This document shows positions 15,471-24,104 of a stretch of 64,000 nucleotides of DNA, piece after piece (the stretch's first letter is position 1; each line of letters opens with the position of its first letter). Under the pieces are notes generated by a model. The model was given only the letters and a program-made list of their open reading frames with translations, was not told the DNA's origin and did no database searches. A program made the translations under genes and the position numbers. This DNA comes from Variovorax sp. V213 (GTDB taxonomy: Bacteria > Pseudomonadota > Gammaproteobacteria > Burkholderiales > Burkholderiaceae_C). The stretch spans positions 1,179,001 through 1,243,000 of the forward strand of contig NZ_AP028664.1 of the NCBI RefSeq assembly GCF_041154455.1. Reading direction: 5' to 3'.

Positions 15471-16460
15471 TCAGTCCGCGACGATCTTGCGGTCGCGGAT
15501 CAGCGCGCCGAAGCGCTGCGAATCCGCCGCGGCGCGCTGGTGGAACTCGGCCGGCGAGCCCGGCACCGCTTCGCCGCCGAGCGAAGCGATGCGCTCCTTC
15601 ACGGCCGGCAGCGCAAGCGCGCGGTTGATCTGCGCATTCAGCTGCGCCACCACTTCGGGCGGCGTGCCCGCGGGCGCGTAGAAGCCGAACACGGTGTCGG
15701 CATCGAAGCCGCGCAAACCCGCTTCGTCGAGCGTGGGCACGTCCGGGAACTGGGGCGAGCGACGCGGACTCCCCACCGCCAGCAGCCGGAGCTTGCCGGC
15801 GCGCACCTGCTGCAGGCCGATGCCGGGATCGAAGGCGTAGTCGATCTGGCCCGCCAGAAGGTCTTGCAGCGCGGGCGCGGCGCCGCGGTAAGGTACGTGC
15901 AGCGCGAAGACGCCAGCCTGGCTCTTGAACATTTCGCCCGCCAGGTGCGGCGAGCTCCCATTGCCCGGCGAGCCGTACGAGAGCTTGCCCGGATTGGCCT
16001 TGAGGTAGGCGATGAACTCGCGCACGTTGGCGGGCGGCAGCGAGGGCTTGGTGACCAGGAACACCAGCACGCGCGCGGCCGCCGCCACGGGCACCAGATC
16101 CTTCGAAGGATCGAAGCTCATGCGCGCATACAGGTGCGGATTCACCGACACCATGCCGCCCGAACTCATCAGCAGCGTGTAGCCGTCGGCCGGCGCGCGC
16201 GCGGCCGCCTCGCCGCCGACGTTGCCGTTGGCGCCCGCGCGGTTTTCGATCACCACCGGCTGCTTGAGCGCCTCCTGCAGCGGCTGCGAGACTGCGCGCG
16301 CGATTTGGTCCGCGGCGCCGCCGGGCGGAAAGTTGACGATCACCTTGATCGGCTTGGAGGGCCAGGTGTCGGCATGGGTCTGTGCGTGCGTGCAGGCCAG
16401 CAGCGCGCAGGCGGCGGAGAGCAAAAGGCGGCGTCGCCAGGGAAGGGCGTGGTGGGGCAT
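15471..16460 (-). CDS. Bug/TctC family periplasmic substrate-binding protein
   Basis: A 329-residue extracytoplasmic protein with an N-terminal signal peptide (LLLSAACALLACTHAQTHA), then WPSKPIKVIVNFPPGGAADQ, the standard opening of the tripartite tricarboxylate transporter receptor (Bug) family. The conserved NRAGANGNVG loop and the YGSPGNGSSPHLAGE segment are present. The family binds carboxylated, often aromatic, ligands. No TctA/TctB membrane genes are nearby, which is common for the many orphan Bug proteins of Burkholderiales. It lies in the iorA-iorB operon, so an aromatic keto acid or amino-acid-derived carboxylate is a reasonable ligand guess. Confidence 0.9.
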   Translation of the reverse strand: MPHHALPWRRRLLLSAACALLACTHAQTHADTWPSKPIKVIVNFPPGGAADQIARAVSQPLQEALKQPVVIENRAGANGNVGGEAAARAPADGYTLLMSSGGMVSVNPHLYARMSFDPSKDLVPVAAAARVLVFLVTKPSLPPANVREFIAYLKANPGKLSYGSPGNGSSPHLAGEMFKSQAGVFALHVPYRGAAPALQDLLAGQIDYAFDPGIGLQQVRAGKLRLLAVGSPRRSPQFPDVPTLDEAGLRGFDADTVFGFYAPAGTPPEVVAQLNAQINRALALPAVKERIASLGGEAVPGSPAEFHQRAAADSQRFGALIRDRKIVAD

Positions 16461-16495
16461 GGGGTCGTGTCTCCTGCGTTGTTATGAAATCGGGA

Positions 16496-18118
16496 TCAGG
16501 TGAGGGTGGTGGCGGACGGCGGCCGCTTCATCCAGCGGATAGGCTGAGCCTGCACCGGCCGCGGCGCGGCGCCGTGGCGCACCAGTGCGGCGTCGAGCGC
16601 CTTGCCGCCTTCGTCGGCCAGGGCCGCCTCGCGCGCCGCGGCAATGGCTTCGGCGCGCGTTGGCGCCGGCAAGGCCGCGCGGCCGGCGAGTTCGTCGATC
16701 ACGTGCAGCAGGTTGTGCTTGCCGCGCTCGTTGGTGCTGCCGTAGCCCTTGATGAGCCGGCCGCACAGCGCCAGCTCGCGGCCCAGCGCCCAGGCGTCGC
16801 GCGTGCCGGCCTCCACGGCTGCGAGCCAGCGTTCGATCAACGCCTGCTCCTCGGCAAAACGCTGGCCGCGGCGGCGCAGCCACTTGAGCGAAGAAAGGAG
16901 CCGCAGCGATGCCATGCCGAACACCGAGTGGCTGCCCACCTTGAGCGGCAGCGCCCAGGGCTCGCGGCCGCGCGCCTGGCGCCGCCGGTCCCAGGCCTGC
17001 ACGCGTCGTGCGAGGCCCGGCGGCAGCAGCGCGGCGAACTCGGCCGTGCCGGGCTTGAAGTGGTCGTAGACCTTCACGAGGTCTTCATCGGCCGCACGCA
17101 CTTCCTGCCGCACGCGTTGCGCACGGCTGGCGCGGCCCTTGAGCGCGGCCACGCGAACGATGTCGTCGAAGGCCATCCACAGCGCGAGCCAGCGCGCGGT
17201 TTCGCGGGTGACGGAGAAGCCTCGTGCGCCTGCGGGATCGGCGGCGCGCTCGGCATCCAGCACCTTGGCCAGCCGCGCGGCGTAGAGCTCGGCGTAAGCG
17301 GCGTCCTGGTAGTCGAGCACGCGCGCATGGCCGAGCGCGAGCATGTCGTGCACGGCGGGCGGAAAGCGCCGCGCCAGCTCATAGGGCAGGGCGCGCGGCG
17401 GTGGCGGCGCATCGCTGGTGTCGCCGGCCATCACGCTGCTCACGAAGGCGGCCTGTGCGCGCGGCGCGCTCACCGCGTCGAAGGCGGCGGCAAAGCCGCG
17501 CAGGCTGGCGGCCGCCATCTTGCCGAGCTTCTGGGGCGCGCCGGTGTCGCCGCCGCGCACCACGTGTTCGTAGGCCGCGCGCGGGAACGGAAACAGGCCG
17601 CTGCCCGCAATGGCGCCGAGCATCGCCGCGCTGACCACCGTGCCGGCCTCGCGTGCCACGGCATTCATGTCGAACACATGGCGTTCGCGGCTGAAGGCCT
17701 TGACCACGTCGAGCAGTTGCTGCGCATCGGCGCGGCCGTCGCCGGGCTGCATGCGCTCGGCCGTGGTGAAGATGCGCGCCGACGAGCTGATGACCAGCGT
17801 GCGCAGCGGCGCGCTCATGCCGTTGCCAATCTGTCGCGCGGTCTCGAGCAGCTCCGACGACACGATCGCGTCGAGTGCGCCCGGCACCGGGCTCAGGCTG
17901 AACACCGGGCGCCTGCCGCCGAGCTGGGCGAGCGGCACCGGAAACACCTCGATGTAGTAGGTGGTGGCGCCGGTGCGCTGCGCTACGCCCGGAATCGAGG
18001 TGCTCTGCGCGGCGTAGCCGGCATGGCGGGCGATGTCGACCAGCCATTCGGTGAGTACCCCGCCGCCTTCGCCGCCCAGGGCGCAGACGAGGAGGGTGAT
18101 GGGTCGGTTGCGTTCCAT
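16496..18118 (-). CDS. Indolepyruvate ferredoxin oxidoreductase, beta subunit family, with long C-terminal extension
   Basis: A 540-residue protein. The first 200 residues are the gamma-domain-like IorB core (ITLLVCALGGEGGGVLTEWL, then SIPGVAQRTGATTYYIE). Classical IorB is about 200 residues; here some 300 more follow, matching the long-form family with a DUF6537-like tail as I recall it. ATG 18118 has GAAGGG upstream. An ATG at 18133 overlaps the iorA stop as ATGA and would add MKGED, so coupling from that start is possible. With IorA it oxidatively decarboxylates aryl pyruvates to aryl-acetyl-CoA. Confidence 0.88.
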   Translation of the reverse strand: MERNRPITLLVCALGGEGGGVLTEWLVDIARHAGYAAQSTSIPGVAQRTGATTYYIEVFPVPLAQLGGRRPVFSLSPVPGALDAIVSSELLETARQIGNGMSAPLRTLVISSSARIFTTAERMQPGDGRADAQQLLDVVKAFSRERHVFDMNAVAREAGTVVSAAMLGAIAGSGLFPFPRAAYEHVVRGGDTGAPQKLGKMAAASLRGFAAAFDAVSAPRAQAAFVSSVMAGDTSDAPPPPRALPYELARRFPPAVHDMLALGHARVLDYQDAAYAELYAARLAKVLDAERAADPAGARGFSVTRETARWLALWMAFDDIVRVAALKGRASRAQRVRQEVRAADEDLVKVYDHFKPGTAEFAALLPPGLARRVQAWDRRRQARGREPWALPLKVGSHSVFGMASLRLLSSLKWLRRRGQRFAEEQALIERWLAAVEAGTRDAWALGRELALCGRLIKGYGSTNERGKHNLLHVIDELAGRAALPAPTRAEAIAAAREAALADEGGKALDAALVRHGAAPRPVQAQPIRWMKRPPSATTLT

Positions 18119-18129
18119 ATCTTCGCCCT

Positions 18130-20289
18130 TCATGCGGGTTGCAGGGCGCGCACGAATGCGCCGCGCAGCGAATGCAGCAGGCGCTCGTGCCACTTCGGGT
18201 TCTGCACCACCTCGGCGCGATAGAAGCTCGGGCACAGCGTGGCCGCGTGCGCGTTCTCGCCGCACAGGCCGCAGCCCACGCAGCCGTCGATCACGGTGGC
18301 CACTGGGTCGACCTTGAGCGGATCCGGGTTGTCCTTGAGCGTGAGCGTGGGGCAGCCCGAGAGGCGGATGCAGGCGTGGTCGCCGTTGCACACGTCTTCG
18401 TCCACGCCGTATTTCACGCGCACCACGCGCTCGCCTTTTTTCAAGAGGCTTGCAATCCACGGCTTGATGCGGCGCTGGCGCTCGAGCTGGCATTCACCTT
18501 CGGCAATCACTACCTTGAGGCCGTTGAAGTCGCTGGTGAGCGCCTCGGTCAGCGTCTTGCGCATGCGCTCCACGTCGTAGGTGGTCACGGTGCGCATCCA
18601 CTTCACGCCCAGGCCGGTGAGCGTGGCTTCGATGGTCTGGTTCTTGTCGACCAGGCTCTGCTGCTTGTCGACCGCGCGTTCCTTCGTTTCGTCGTCGGGC
18701 GTGGAGATGATGTCCTGCGTGCCGGTGGCCGAGGTGTAGCCGTTCTTGAAGATCAGCAGCACCGCGTCGTCGTCGTTGAAGAGCGCACTCTGCACGCCTG
18801 TGAGCAGGCCGTTGTGCCAGAAGCCACCGTCGCCCATGATCGACAGCGTGCGGCGGTTCATCATCGGCGCCACGCCCGCGCGGCTCGCCAGGCTCATTCC
18901 GTAGCCCAGGATCGAATGTCCCATCGAGAAAGGCTCGAAGGTGCCGAAGGCATGGCAGCCGATGTCGGCCGCGATGTGCACCGGCCCGGTCTCCTGCTGC
19001 GCGAGCTTCAGGGCCGAGAACACCGGGCGTTCGGGGCAGCCGATGCAGAAGCTCGGCGGCCGGTTGGGCAAGGGCGTCGAGAGCTGGCGTGCCACTGCCT
19101 CGCGGCGTTCGCGGTTGCCGGCCAGCCAGGCCTCGGCGGACGACAAGGCTTCGCCGGCTTCGATGTACTTTGCGGCGAACCTGCCGATGCCGCCCGAGAG
19201 CACCTCGACGCCGTATTCTCCGGCCGAAGGCAGCATGTCCTTGCCGTGCAGCGGCGTCTGGATGTCGCGCCGGCGCAGCAGGGTGGCAATGTCCTGCTCG
19301 ATGTATTCGGGCTGGCCTTCTTCCACCACCATCACCGCGCGCTTGCCCACGCAGAAGTCGGCCACCTGCTCGGGCACCAGCGGGTAGGTCACGTTGAGCA
19401 CCAGGATCGGAATGTCCGTCTCGCCGAACGCATCGGCCAGGCCCTGCTGCTGCAGGCTGCGGACAAGCGCGTTGTAGAGCCCGCCCTGCACCACGATGCC
19501 GAGGTCGGCATGCCGGCCGCCCGGGATCAGTTCGTTGAGGCCTTGTTCGACGATGTAGCGCCGTGCGGCCGGAATGCGCTCGTCGCCCTTGAGCTTTTCA
19601 TGGCGGAAGGTCACGGGCGGATGCGCGAGCCGCATGTAGTCGAAGCCCGCGGGCTCGCTCATCAGCGCGCGGGTCGACACGGCAGGCGCGATGTTGTCTT
19701 TGCACTCGAAGCTGCCGCGCACGTGGCAGGTGCGGATGCGCAGCTCCATGAGGCAGGGCATGTTCGAGGCCTCCGAGAGCTGGAAACCGTGTTCGACCAT
19801 GCGCACCATCACCCCCAGGTCGGGCCGCGGATCGAGCAGGCACATGCTCGACTTGAGCGCATACGCATGCGTTCGCTCCTGGATCACACTGGCACCTTCG
19901 CCGTAGTCCTCGCCCACCACCACCAGCACGCCGCCGGTCACGCCCGGCGACGACAGGTTGGAGAGCGCATCGGCCGCCACGTTGGTGCCGACGATCGATT
20001 TCCACGTCACGGCGCCGCGCAGCGGATAGTGGATTGACGCGCCGAGCATCGCCGCAGCCGAGGCCTCGTTGGAGCAGGCCTCCACATGCACGCCGAGTTC
20101 GTCCATGTAGGCCTTGCCCTGCACCATCACGTCGAGCAGGTGAGACACCGGCGCGCCCTGGTAGCCGCCCACGTAGGCCACGCCCGACTGCAGCAGGCCC
20201 TTGGTGATGGCGAGGATGCCCTCGCCGTGAAAGGTGTCGCCGGCGCCGAGGCGCAGCAACTCGACTTCCTTGCTGAATGAAACTTCCAT
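18130..20289 (-). CDS. iorA: Indolepyruvate ferredoxin oxidoreductase, alpha subunit
   Basis: A 719-residue subunit with an N-terminal pyruvate-ferredoxin-type pyrimidine domain (GVAYVGGYQGAPVSHLLDVM) and a thiamine diphosphate domain (GDGGFWHNGLLTGVQSALFN, then KNGYTSATGTQD). Near the end is a cysteine-rich ferredoxin-like region (VCNGDHAC... and GCVGCGLCGENAHAATLC). It decarboxylates indolepyruvate and related aryl pyruvates from aromatic amino acid transamination. ATG 20289 starts the conserved MEVSFSKEVELLRLG. It leads the operon iorA-iorB-bug-thioesterase and is divergent from a LysR gene with an 80-bp gap. Confidence 0.92.
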   Translation of the reverse strand: MEVSFSKEVELLRLGAGDTFHGEGILAITKGLLQSGVAYVGGYQGAPVSHLLDVMVQGKAYMDELGVHVEACSNEASAAAMLGASIHYPLRGAVTWKSIVGTNVAADALSNLSSPGVTGGVLVVVGEDYGEGASVIQERTHAYALKSSMCLLDPRPDLGVMVRMVEHGFQLSEASNMPCLMELRIRTCHVRGSFECKDNIAPAVSTRALMSEPAGFDYMRLAHPPVTFRHEKLKGDERIPAARRYIVEQGLNELIPGGRHADLGIVVQGGLYNALVRSLQQQGLADAFGETDIPILVLNVTYPLVPEQVADFCVGKRAVMVVEEGQPEYIEQDIATLLRRRDIQTPLHGKDMLPSAGEYGVEVLSGGIGRFAAKYIEAGEALSSAEAWLAGNRERREAVARQLSTPLPNRPPSFCIGCPERPVFSALKLAQQETGPVHIAADIGCHAFGTFEPFSMGHSILGYGMSLASRAGVAPMMNRRTLSIMGDGGFWHNGLLTGVQSALFNDDDAVLLIFKNGYTSATGTQDIISTPDDETKERAVDKQQSLVDKNQTIEATLTGLGVKWMRTVTTYDVERMRKTLTEALTSDFNGLKVVIAEGECQLERQRRIKPWIASLLKKGERVVRVKYGVDEDVCNGDHACIRLSGCPTLTLKDNPDPLKVDPVATVIDGCVGCGLCGENAHAATLCPSFYRAEVVQNPKWHERLLHSLRGAFVRALQPA

Positions 20290-20368
20290 CGTGTCTCTTT
20301 TGTTCTGGGGGTTGCGCAGTGTGGTCGCCGCAACGCCATACATCAATAAAATAAGCAAGCTATGCGAC

Positions 20369-21283
20369 ATGAATGCCATGCATATTGAAAAGCTGGATCT
20401 CAACCTGCTGCGGCTCTTCGATGCGGTCTTCAGGGCTCGCAGCGTGAGCCGTGCGGCCGAGGCTCTGGGTCTCACGCAGCCGGCGGCCAGCCACGGACTC
20501 ACGCGGCTGCGCCTGCTGCTGGGCGATGCGCTCTTCACGCGCACCCCCGGGGGCGTGGCGCCCACGCCGCGGGCCGAGCGGCTGGCGGTGCCGGTGCAGG
20601 CGGCGCTGGCGATGCTGCAGCAGGCGCTCGCGGAACCCGAGCGCTTCGACCCGGCCACGTCGCGCAAGCTGTTCCGCATCCACATGAGCGACATCGGCGA
20701 GGGCCGGTTCCTGCCAGCGCTGATGGCGCGGCTGCGCGAGCTGGCACCGGGCGTGCGGATCGAGACGATGCCGCTGGACACCGGCGACGTTGCCGCGGCG
20801 CTCGACAGCGGCCGGGTCGACTTCGCCTTCGGTTTCCTGCCCCAGGTGAAGGACACGCAGCGCGCCCAGCTGCTGAAAGACCGCTACATCGTGCTGCTGC
20901 GCAAGGGCCATCCCTTCGCGAAGCGGCGGCGCAGCGGGCAGGCGCTGCTCGAGGCGCTGCCCGAGCTCGACTACGTGGCGGTGCGCACGCATGCCGACAC
21001 GCTGCGCATCCTGCAGCTGCTGAATCTGGAAGACCGCCTGCGCCTCACTACCGAGCACTTCATGGTGCTGCCGGCCATCGTGCGCGCCACCGATCTAGCC
21101 GTGGTGATGCCGCGCAACATCGCGCGCGGCTTCGCGGAAGAGGGCGGTTATGCCATCGTCGAGCCGCCCTTTCCGCTGCGCGACTTCACGGTGTCGCTGC
21201 ACTGGAGCAAGCGCTTCGAGGCCGATCCGGCGAATCGATGGCTGCGCCAGGTGATCACGGCACTGTTCTCGGAGCGTTCGTGA
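20369..21283 (+). CDS. LysR family transcriptional regulator, probable regulator of the ior operon
   Basis: A 304-residue LysR protein. The N-terminal helix-turn-helix (LDLNLLRLFDAVFRARSVSR, then AAEALGLTQPAASHGLTRLR) is followed by a PBP2-type effector domain. It starts at ATG 20369 or ATG 20378; both precede the HIEKLDLNLL helix and neither has a strong ribosome binding site. The divergent layout with iorA across 80 bp is the usual arrangement for a LysR activator and its target. Confidence 0.9.
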   Translation: MNAMHIEKLDLNLLRLFDAVFRARSVSRAAEALGLTQPAASHGLTRLRLLLGDALFTRTPGGVAPTPRAERLAVPVQAALAMLQQALAEPERFDPATSRKLFRIHMSDIGEGRFLPALMARLRELAPGVRIETMPLDTGDVAAALDSGRVDFAFGFLPQVKDTQRAQLLKDRYIVLLRKGHPFAKRRRSGQALLEALPELDYVAVRTHADTLRILQLLNLEDRLRLTTEHFMVLPAIVRATDLAVVMPRNIARGFAEEGGYAIVEPPFPLRDFTVSLHWSKRFEADPANRWLRQVITALFSERS

Positions 21284-21336
21284 AGGCGGACCCCCGTTCA
21301 TGCAGCGGTCAGGCTCGGATGCCACCATCGCCGCCC

Positions 21337-22590
21337 ATGAAGAAACGCATTCCCTCCTTTCTGCGCCACGTAGGTCCCGGTGTCGTCACCGGTGCGGCGG
21401 ACGACGACCCGTCGGGCATTGCCACCTACACGCAGGCGGGGGCGCAGTTCGGCACCGGCCTGCTCTGGACCGTGTTTCTTTCCCTGCCCTTCATGGTGGC
21501 GATCCAGCTGGTGTCGGCGCGCATCGGCCGGGTCACGGGCAAGGGGGTGGCCGCCAACATGCGCGAGCACATGCCGCGCGGCTTCCTGGCTGTGCTGGTG
21601 GCGCTGCTCGTGGCGGCCAACACCATCAACATCGCGGCCGACATTTCCGCCATGGGCGAGGCCATGCAACTGGTGGCAGGCGGCGGAGCGCACTTTTATT
21701 CACTGGTCTTCGGCGTGGTCACGGTGCTGCTGCAGGTGTTTGTGCCCTACCGCAAACTGGCCCACATCCTCAAGTGGCTGACGCTCACGCTGTTCGCCTA
21801 TGTGGCGGCGGTGTTCTCGGTGCAGGTGGAATGGGCGCGGGTGCTGCACGACCTGGTCGTGCCTCGGCTGCAGTGGAGCGGGGACTACTGGATGATGATC
21901 GTCGCGCTGCTCGGCACCACGATCTCGCCCTACCTGTTCTTTTGGCAGGCCTCGCAGGAAGTCGAGGAACTGCGGCTGAAGGGCGGACAGCGCGGCACCG
22001 AGAGCGACGTGCGGCGCGACCTGCGGCGCGTGCGGCTCGATACCTGGATCGGCATGACCTTCTCCAACCTGATCGCCTTCTTCGTGATGGTGGTCGGGGC
22101 GTCGGTACTGTTTGCGGCAGGCGTGCATGACGTGACCTCGGCGGCTCAGGCGGCCGAGGCGCTGCGGCCGCTGGCCGGCGACTTCGCCTTCTGGTTGTTT
22201 GCCGGAGGGATCATTGCCACCGGCCTGCTGGCCGTTCCCGTGCTGGCGTCTTCAGCCGCCTATGCGGTGGCCGAGGCCTTCGGGTGGGAGGAGGGGCTCG
22301 AGCGGCATTGGCGCGAGGCCAAGGAGTTCTACGGAATCATCGCAGTCGCCACCCTCGTCGGCACCGCGCTCGACTTCACGCCCATCGACCCGATGAAGGC
22401 GCTCTACTGGAGCGCCGTCATCAATGGCGTGGTCGCGGTACCGATCATGGCGGCCATGATGGTGCTGGTGACGCGCGAGAAGGTGATGGGCGTGTTCACT
22501 TCGGGACGGCGCACGCGCTGGCTCGGCTGGGGCGGCACGGCGTTGATGGGGTTTGCGGCGCTGATGATGGGGTGGGATCTGGTGCGCTGA
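21337..22590 (+). CDS. Nramp-family-related divalent metal transporter with variant metal site
   Basis: A 417-residue membrane protein with about eleven hydrophobic segments in the Nramp (LeuT-fold) pattern. TM1 reads DDDPSGIATYTQAG (residues 22-35) where classical Nramp has Asp-Pro-Gly-Asn. The TM6 equivalent is LLGTTISPYLFFWQASQEVE (191-210), lacking the Met-Pro-His signature of manganese/iron transporters. It therefore belongs to the Nramp-related group whose ion may be different, for example Mg2+ or another hard cation. ATG 21337 (MKKRIPSFLRHVGPG) begins the first conserved helix; ATG 21319 is an alternative. It follows the LysR gene by 53 bp but is unlikely to be part of the ior pathway. 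Confidence 0.85.
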   Translation: MKKRIPSFLRHVGPGVVTGAADDDPSGIATYTQAGAQFGTGLLWTVFLSLPFMVAIQLVSARIGRVTGKGVAANMREHMPRGFLAVLVALLVAANTINIAADISAMGEAMQLVAGGGAHFYSLVFGVVTVLLQVFVPYRKLAHILKWLTLTLFAYVAAVFSVQVEWARVLHDLVVPRLQWSGDYWMMIVALLGTTISPYLFFWQASQEVEELRLKGGQRGTESDVRRDLRRVRLDTWIGMTFSNLIAFFVMVVGASVLFAAGVHDVTSAAQAAEALRPLAGDFAFWLFAGGIIATGLLAVPVLASSAAYAVAEAFGWEEGLERHWREAKEFYGIIAVATLVGTALDFTPIDPMKALYWSAVINGVVAVPIMAAMMVLVTREKVMGVFTSGRRTRWLGWGGTALMGFAALMMGWDLVR

Positions 22591-22962
22591 GACGGTGGGC
22601 ATCGGCTAGCGGCTCAAACCGTGGCAGCCGCCCAACACCCGAATGCGCCGGCGGTAAACCTAAGCATTCATCGCAAAAACTGAGGGTGTGACATAAGCCG
22701 CGTCCTCGGCATGAATCTGTGCGCGCCACAGTTTGTTGACGTTTATTTCTGCCCCTCGATCCCAGAATCTCCCTTGCTGTCACATGGGCGATCAGGGAAC
22801 GAGATGAACAAGAATTTTTTCAGGGTGATCTGGAGCGCGGCGCGCGCGATGCGGCTCGCCGTTCCTGAGGCGGCGACCAGCGTCGGCAAGGCTACTGCAC
22901 CGCCAAAGTCACGAGCGGCTTCAGCCTCATCTCCAATTTTTAACCCAGGAAGGACCAGAAAA
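22591..22962. other. Region between the Nramp-like gene and the proline-rich lipoprotein, with an ESPR-like coding segment
   Basis: The first 200 bp show no gene. From ATG 22804, preceded by AGGGA, an open frame reads MNKNFFRVIWSAARAMRLAV, then PEAATSVGKA, and continues in frame into the lipoprotein gene. MNK-x-x-x-R-V-I-W at the start is the hallmark of the extended signal peptide region (ESPR) of large autotransporters and adhesins. It is either a remnant of such a gene or an alternative N-terminus for the downstream protein. Confidence 0.5.
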
Positions 22963-23937
22963 ATGAACAAGAACATCATCGCCCATGCAGTGGCATTGCT
23001 CGCGCTTGGCGCGCTGAGCGCCTGTGGAGGGGGAGGAGGCAGCGGTGGTGGCGGTGGTATCGCGCTGCCGCTGGTCGCCGGGGCCACGGACCAGACGCCC
23101 GCCCCGGCGCCGACTCCGGCCCCCGCGCCATCTCCCGCACCCGCACCCGCACCCGCTCCGTCTCCGGCGCCTGCACCATCGTCCCGGGCGCCGGTGGCCG
23201 GTAGCGAAGCCGGGCCCTCGCTCGCTTCGCCTCAAGCGGGATCGACCGCCGCGGTGGGTGGCAACGAAGGCATCTACGAATCGATGTTCGGCTACACCTA
23301 CGTCGGCGCCGACGGTTCCATCGCGCGCAAGTTCACTGTCGGCTCGCTCTTCGGGTCGATCGCGGTCACGGGCCTGAACTGGGTCTTCAATCCCGGCACC
23401 GAGTTCCTGTTCGTGACGGCGTCCCCGACCACCGGCTCGGGCACCTTTACGCCTAAGACGTCGATGGACGGCACCTACGCAAATGGGGGTGGATCGCCAG
23501 CCCCGTTCGGGCCCGTCAGCTACAGCACCGCGAACGCATTGGCCGTCTCGCAGGCCAGCGTGGCCGGCACCTGGACGGCCAGCGACACCCTGGGCATAGG
23601 GATCTCCCTCACGGTTGATTCTTCCGGCGCCTTCACCGGCACCACCTCCGGCGTCCAGATCGGCTCGTGTACCCTGTCCGGAACCGTCGCCCTGTCGGAA
23701 CCCGGGACCGCCAAGAACATGTATGGCCTCACCCTGAATGCAGTCAACGCAGCGGCCAGTCCCAGCGCCAGCGACGCCTGCAAGCTGGAGACCACCGGGA
23801 GCTACACCGGGCCGAGCGCCATCGTTTTCTTGCCGGCCGGCATCTACACCAGCAACGGCTACTTCCGCTATCTCTCCTTCCTGGCCCGTACCAGCACCGG
23901 GGCCACGCTGACGGACGCCTTGCGGCTGCAGCCTTGA
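22963..23937 (+). CDS. Putative surface lipoprotein with Pro-Ala linker
   Basis: A 324-residue protein. ATG 22963 has AGGAAGGA upstream and gives a clean lipoprotein signal with Cys21 (LALGALSACGG). A glycine-rich stretch and a Pro/Ala/Thr/Ser-Pro linker (about residues 45-77) follow, then a roughly 240-residue Gly/Ser/Thr-rich domain that looks beta-rich (for example SASDACKLETTGSYTGPSAI). Such linkers hold a binding domain away from the membrane. The frame stays open upstream to an ESPR-like start at 22804. I do not recognise the mature domain. It is first in a run of three lipoprotein genes. Confidence 0.75.
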   Translation: MNKNIIAHAVALLALGALSACGGGGGSGGGGGIALPLVAGATDQTPAPAPTPAPAPSPAPAPAPAPSPAPAPSSRAPVAGSEAGPSLASPQAGSTAAVGGNEGIYESMFGYTYVGADGSIARKFTVGSLFGSIAVTGLNWVFNPGTEFLFVTASPTTGSGTFTPKTSMDGTYANGGGSPAPFGPVSYSTANALAVSQASVAGTWTASDTLGIGISLTVDSSGAFTGTTSGVQIGSCTLSGTVALSEPGTAKNMYGLTLNAVNAAASPSASDACKLETTGSYTGPSAIVFLPAGIYTSNGYFRYLSFLARTSTGATLTDALRLQP

Positions 23938-24104
23938 TGGGCTAACGGAGCCCGAGCCTCCAGGCAGAACGCTCGGCGTTCGATCTGGCGGCGCCTGCAT
24001 GGCGCGCAAAGCGCGCGCCTGATCGGCGACGCCAAGGCAAGCATCCCATCCAAGCAGAAACGGCGCAGGCCCACCCCGTGCGCTCGACGACCAGGAAGAA
24101 TCTC

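Noticed and set aside
23089..23195. Repetitive GC-rich stretch considered as a tandem repeat or CRISPR-like array
   Set aside because: It encodes the Pro-Ala-Pro-Thr/Ser linker of a lipoprotein in frame; there are no spacers or conserved repeats.
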